From positions 186,001 through 250,000 of the forward strand of contig NZ_JAIEUI010000005.1 of assembly GCF_022234545.1 (NCBI RefSeq): a stretch of DNA of 64,000 nt. Direction: 5' to 3'. The notes under the pieces are model-generated. The model made no database searches. It was not told the origin of the DNA and worked only from the letters and a program-made list of their open reading frames with translations. This stretch comes from Paenibacillus piscarius (GTDB lineage Bacteria; Bacillota; Bacilli; Paenibacillales; Paenibacillaceae). Made by a program: the position numbers and the translations under genes. Of this stretch, positions 60,783 to 64,000 are shown in pieces; position 1 is the stretch's first letter; every line of letters starts with the position of its first letter.

Positions 60783-63335
60783 ATGGCAGAATTCAAAGCA
60801 CAAAACGAGAATCAACCGCTCAACCGGACCTTGTTGAACGAGACAGGGCTGGGACCTAAGGAGACTGTGGATCTGACGAACTGCGAGAAGGAACCGATCC
60901 ATATCCCCGGCCTCATTCAGCCTCATGGCGTATTGCTCGCAGTAACACAAGACCAGGACAACCGGATTGTTCAGGCCAGCCGGAATACGGATATCCTGCT
61001 CGGTTCCGCTCCTGAGGCTCTGCTGGGAACACCTATGGCGGAGCTGATAGGCCCCGGACAACTGGCAATGCTGCTTGTACGCAGTGTTGACGCGAAAGAA
61101 ACTGCAGATTTACAATATACAGTCATACAGATTGAAGTGAGAGGAGAGCCGGAGGATTTCTTCTGCATCATTCACGAAAGTGAAGGCCTGATGATTGTCG
61201 AGCTGGAGCCTGCTTCGATCAGCCAGAGCGACAGTGCCAATGATTACGACTGGATCCGCACGTTCTTCGGCCGCCTGAAGCATACCTCGAACCGGCTGGA
61301 AGCCAGCCAGGCTGCTGCCGAGCAGGTGAAGGAGATGCTCGGCTATGACCGGGTCATGATCTATGAATTCGATGAACAATGGAACGGTAAAGTGATTGCC
61401 GAAGCCAAGGAAGTGGGATTGGAGCCCTTCCTGGGGCATCATTATCCGGCCTCCGATATTCCGAAGCAGGCGCGTGAGCTGTATCTGCGCAACTGGCTGC
61501 GGACCATCGTGGATGTGAACTATCTCCCCGTGCCTATCACCCCTACACTTCAGCCGCTGACCGGCAGACCGCTGAACCTCAGCTTGTCCATTCTCCGCAG
61601 TGTGTCTCCGCTGCATATCGAATATTTACAAAATATGGGGGTCGGTGCGACTACGACTATCTCCCTGATTAATAACAATAAGCTATGGGGACTGATCACC
61701 TGTCACCACTACTCCCCTAGGTATGTGCCTCACCGCATCCGCAATCTGTGCAACTTCCTGGGGGCTTTTTTCTCCAGCGAGCTGTACCAGCGCGAGCAGT
61801 TGGATAACTATCAGACGGAGCTGGAGGTCCGGACCAAGGCAATGCGGATCGTTGATATTTTTACCGGACATACCAGCTCATCCCGCGTGATTGAGCAGCT
61901 GGTAGAGGAGGAGCAGGCCCTGCTTGATATGATGGAGGCTTCCGGCGCAGCGGTCTGTTATCAGGACAAGCTCATGCTGTTCGGAGCTACCCCTTCACGG
62001 GAGCAGGTGCGGGAGCTTGCCGGCTGGCTGTCCGGCAAGGCGAAGGATTACACCTATAGCAGCTCCAGGCTCAGTCTGGAATATGAATCCGCCAGAGCTT
62101 ACAAGGATAAGGCTTCAGGGGTCATTTATCTTGCCATGACTCCGGGCCACCAGAATTACATGATCTGGTTCCGCCCGGAAGTGGTTGAGATTGTAGACTG
62201 GGCGGGAGATCCGGCTAAGGCGGTCATCCAGGAGGATGACGGAGTGCGGCTGTCCCCCCGCAAGTCGTTCGAGAAGTGGCGGCAGGTCGTCCAATCCACC
62301 TCCCTTCCGTGGAAGGAGCAGCATCTCAACATTCTGCCCCAGCTCAAATCGATCTTGCGCGCCCAGACGGAGAACCAGCTCCGCCAGGCCGAAGAGCAGG
62401 CGCTCCAGAATGCCCGCAGTCTCCGGCATAATGAACAGCGTTATTTGCAGCTGATGGAGCTATCGCCGGTGGCATTCCTGATGATTACTAATGAGGTCAT
62501 CACCTATTGCAATAAGCAGGCACAGGATCTGCTGGCCGAAGAGAAGGGGAGCTCGCTGGTCGGGCAGCCGTTCATGGATTATGTCCAGGGGACCTCACGC
62601 TCTAACCTGCAGCAGCATTTTATGGAAATAAGCCAGAATGTTACCCAGTTTGTGTCGGGTGAGGGCCAATTCTTGAGCGGGAAGGGCCGGATGTTGGAAT
62701 TGCGCTTCAGCCTGGCCTCCGTTATTCATGGCGGCAAGCCGTCGGTTATGGCTGTCCTTAGCACCGGAGCTGCGACTGAAGCGAAGCGGGAAGCCTATGT
62801 TGACGCAGCAACGCAGATGCAGAGCTATTTGACCACCGATTCCCTGACCGATCTGCCGAACCGGCAGGCACTGGAGAATGAACTGGACCAGCGCTGGAAC
62901 GATCAGATGAATCTGCAGGAGCCGCTGCTGCTGCTGTCCATCGATATCGATGACTTCCATGCCTATAATGCCGTACACGGCTTAAAGGGCGGGGATCTGT
63001 GCATCCAGTCAGTAGCCGACGTACTGAATATTATCGGAATCAGCTATGGCGGGTTCGTAGCCCGGTTCAGCGGTGCGAACTTTATTCTGACGATGGCTGG
63101 AGCTTCTGCTGATCTGGCATCTGAGCTGGCAGAAGCGGTCCGTCAGGGTGTCTATGATCTGCAGATTCCCCGTGACCGGTTTGAAGAGGAGGGCGTAGTG
63201 ACCGTTAGCATAGGCGGCCTGCTGAAGGTGCCTGTTCCTTCTGACCGGCCGTCCGACTTCATTGCCAAAGCGGAGAGTGCGCTCTACCAGGCCAAGTCTG
63301 ACGGAAAGAACCAGGTGTCGTTCTATAGCATTTAA
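60783..63335 (+). CDS. Bacteriophytochrome with PAS and degenerate GGDEF output
   Basis: 850-residue red/far-red photoreceptor. PAS-2 (about 25-130) begins VDLTNCEKEPIHIPGLIQPHG, where Cys34 is the biliverdin-attachment site of bacteriophytochromes. GAF (about 155-320) has the PASDIPKQARELYLRNW motif and a pyrrole-contact His near 278 (SPLHIEYLQNMG). PHY (about 335-510) has a tongue-like WFRPEVVEIVDWAGDP...SPRKSFEKW pattern. A coiled linker, PAS (about 550-660) and GGDEF-type domain (about 680-850) follow. Its active-site loop reads FSGANF in place of GGDEF, so cyclase activity is unlikely. No histidine kinase domain is present. Confidence 0.93.
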   Translation: MAEFKAQNENQPLNRTLLNETGLGPKETVDLTNCEKEPIHIPGLIQPHGVLLAVTQDQDNRIVQASRNTDILLGSAPEALLGTPMAELIGPGQLAMLLVRSVDAKETADLQYTVIQIEVRGEPEDFFCIIHESEGLMIVELEPASISQSDSANDYDWIRTFFGRLKHTSNRLEASQAAAEQVKEMLGYDRVMIYEFDEQWNGKVIAEAKEVGLEPFLGHHYPASDIPKQARELYLRNWLRTIVDVNYLPVPITPTLQPLTGRPLNLSLSILRSVSPLHIEYLQNMGVGATTTISLINNNKLWGLITCHHYSPRYVPHRIRNLCNFLGAFFSSELYQREQLDNYQTELEVRTKAMRIVDIFTGHTSSSRVIEQLVEEEQALLDMMEASGAAVCYQDKLMLFGATPSREQVRELAGWLSGKAKDYTYSSSRLSLEYESARAYKDKASGVIYLAMTPGHQNYMIWFRPEVVEIVDWAGDPAKAVIQEDDGVRLSPRKSFEKWRQVVQSTSLPWKEQHLNILPQLKSILRAQTENQLRQAEEQALQNARSLRHNEQRYLQLMELSPVAFLMITNEVITYCNKQAQDLLAEEKGSSLVGQPFMDYVQGTSRSNLQQHFMEISQNVTQFVSGEGQFLSGKGRMLELRFSLASVIHGGKPSVMAVLSTGAATEAKREAYVDAATQMQSYLTTDSLTDLPNRQALENELDQRWNDQMNLQEPLLLLSIDIDDFHAYNAVHGLKGGDLCIQSVADVLNIIGISYGGFVARFSGANFILTMAGASADLASELAEAVRQGVYDLQIPRDRFEEEGVVTVSIGGLLKVPVPSDRPSDFIAKAESALYQAKSDGKNQVSFYSI

Positions 63336-63542
63336 CATATTCAGCCAGAAGCCGGAGGTCTGCCGAGGACGCTCCGGCTTTTTTGATTTTTGCGGAGTTA
63401 TTTGGCTTGCAGAATTCCTGTCCTATTCGTCCAATCCCCTGCAGATCCTATGCATACATTACAGAGTAACCCTTGCTGTTGTCGAGCCTCTTGTATTCAT
63501 CGTCCACATGGTCCACATTTCCAAGATTGGAGGTGTACCGCA

Positions 63543-64000
63543 GTGTCTGTAGAGAAGCATACGCTGGCCGCAGGAACTCCTTATGCTACGGCTTATTACG
63601 TCATCAACAGCGGGACTCCGGGACCTGTATTCATGATCATCTCGGGTGTTCATGGCAATGAGCCGGCAAGCAGCCGCGCTGCCCAGGGCATCGCCAGCCG
63701 GTTCAGCCGCGGAGACATGAGGCTTCGCCAGGGCAAGCTGATCATCGTTCCGCTGGTGAACCAGACCGCGCGGCGCAAAGGAATTCGCGGACAGCCCGAT
63801 CTGAACCGTACCTTCCCGCGCGGTCCCGGCAGCTCTGCCAGACATCCGCTGTCAGCGGCGTTATGGCAGCTTGTCTTGCGCTACCGCCCCTCCTGGGTGC
63901 TGGATCTGCATGAAGCGAACGGGCTGTCTCAGCTCAATCCGCAGCGGGTCGGCCAGAGCCTGATTATGAGCCCGGCCAGCCGGGCAGGGGGAGTGGCGAA
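63543..64000 (+). CDS. AspA/AstE-like zinc hydrolase (partial, runs off the window)
   Basis: The first 152 residues of a succinylglutamate desuccinylase/aspartoacylase-type metallopeptidase. Motif 1 is SGVHGNEPASS (His and Glu bind zinc). RQGKLIIVPLVNQTARRKG, DLNRTFPRG (substrate-binding NR) and WVLDLHEANGLSQ (third zinc ligand) follow. The family removes acyl groups from amino acids. The GTG start follows TTGGAGGTG. The 3' end lies beyond the window. Confidence 0.85.
   Translation, partial: MSVEKHTLAAGTPYATAYYVINSGTPGPVFMIISGVHGNEPASSRAAQGIASRFSRGDMRLRQGKLIIVPLVNQTARRKGIRGQPDLNRTFPRGPGSSARHPLSAALWQLVLRYRPSWVLDLHEANGLSQLNPQRVGQSLIMSPASRAGGVA

Overview
The window looks like a chromosomal segment of a Paenibacillus-type, endospore-forming Firmicute. 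The reasons are GC-rich coding sequence with strong AGGAGG-type ribosome binding sites, many TTG/GTG starts, a cwlJ-gerQ spore-germination pair, a preQ1-I riboswitch, a ydaO-type c-di-AMP riboswitch, a YesMN-type two-component pair beside a sugar ABC transporter, and a bacteriophytochrome. I see no rRNA, tRNA, prophage, insertion sequence or CRISPR array.

Layout. 1-5.9 kb: L-lactate dehydrogenase, an amino acid permease, a beta-propeller lipoprotein, an aminoglycoside-phosphotransferase-like kinase, a small Cys-rich protein behind an FNR/CRP-like site, and a DUF2500 protein. 6-7.1 kb: cwlJ-gerQ. 7.2-14.5 kb: a CNNM/CBS membrane protein, an MHYT sensor kinase, bdbDC, and a c-di-AMP riboswitch with kimA. 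14.5-18.8 kb: a Fur-controlled siderophore ABC transporter. 18.9-24.7 kb: murB, a ZIP transporter, queFCDE behind a preQ1-I riboswitch, and a VanW protein. 24.9-31.6 kb: an EamA exporter, a methyltransferase, a LysR regulator, and pstSCAB with a probable PhoP site. 31.7-43.5 kb: an MBL/TetR pair with twin operators, two tandem M29 aminopeptidases, ktrB, a second CNNM protein, a DUF1836 regulator and an MFS transporter.

44.0-49.2 kb is the most accessory-looking part. It is a tightly coupled three-gene operon: a TerB-N/TerB-C protein, a BrxD-like (DUF2791) ATPase and an Lhr/BrxHI-like SF2 helicase. It is bracketed by two intergenic short-repeat clusters and is the best candidate here for an under-described, possibly anti-phage, DNA-processing system. 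No BREX core gene, methyltransferase or ter gene lies nearby.

49.5-64 kb: a GNAT enzyme, a carbohydrate ABC transporter (binding protein plus two permeases, no ATPase) with its YesM/YesN-like pair, a second GNAT protein and glutamate racemase, a GrpB protein, a C45-type hydrolase, a small membrane protein, a candidate small RNA, a bacteriophytochrome with a degenerate GGDEF domain, and the start of an AspA/AstE-like metallo-hydrolase cut by the window end.

Themes linking the genes are ion homeostasis (KimA, KtrB, two CNNM proteins, ZIP, Pst, Fur-regulated iron uptake), RNA-level control (two riboswitches and one or two candidate small RNAs), and an unusual pair of genes near 57-58.5 kb that seem to start at AUC codons.
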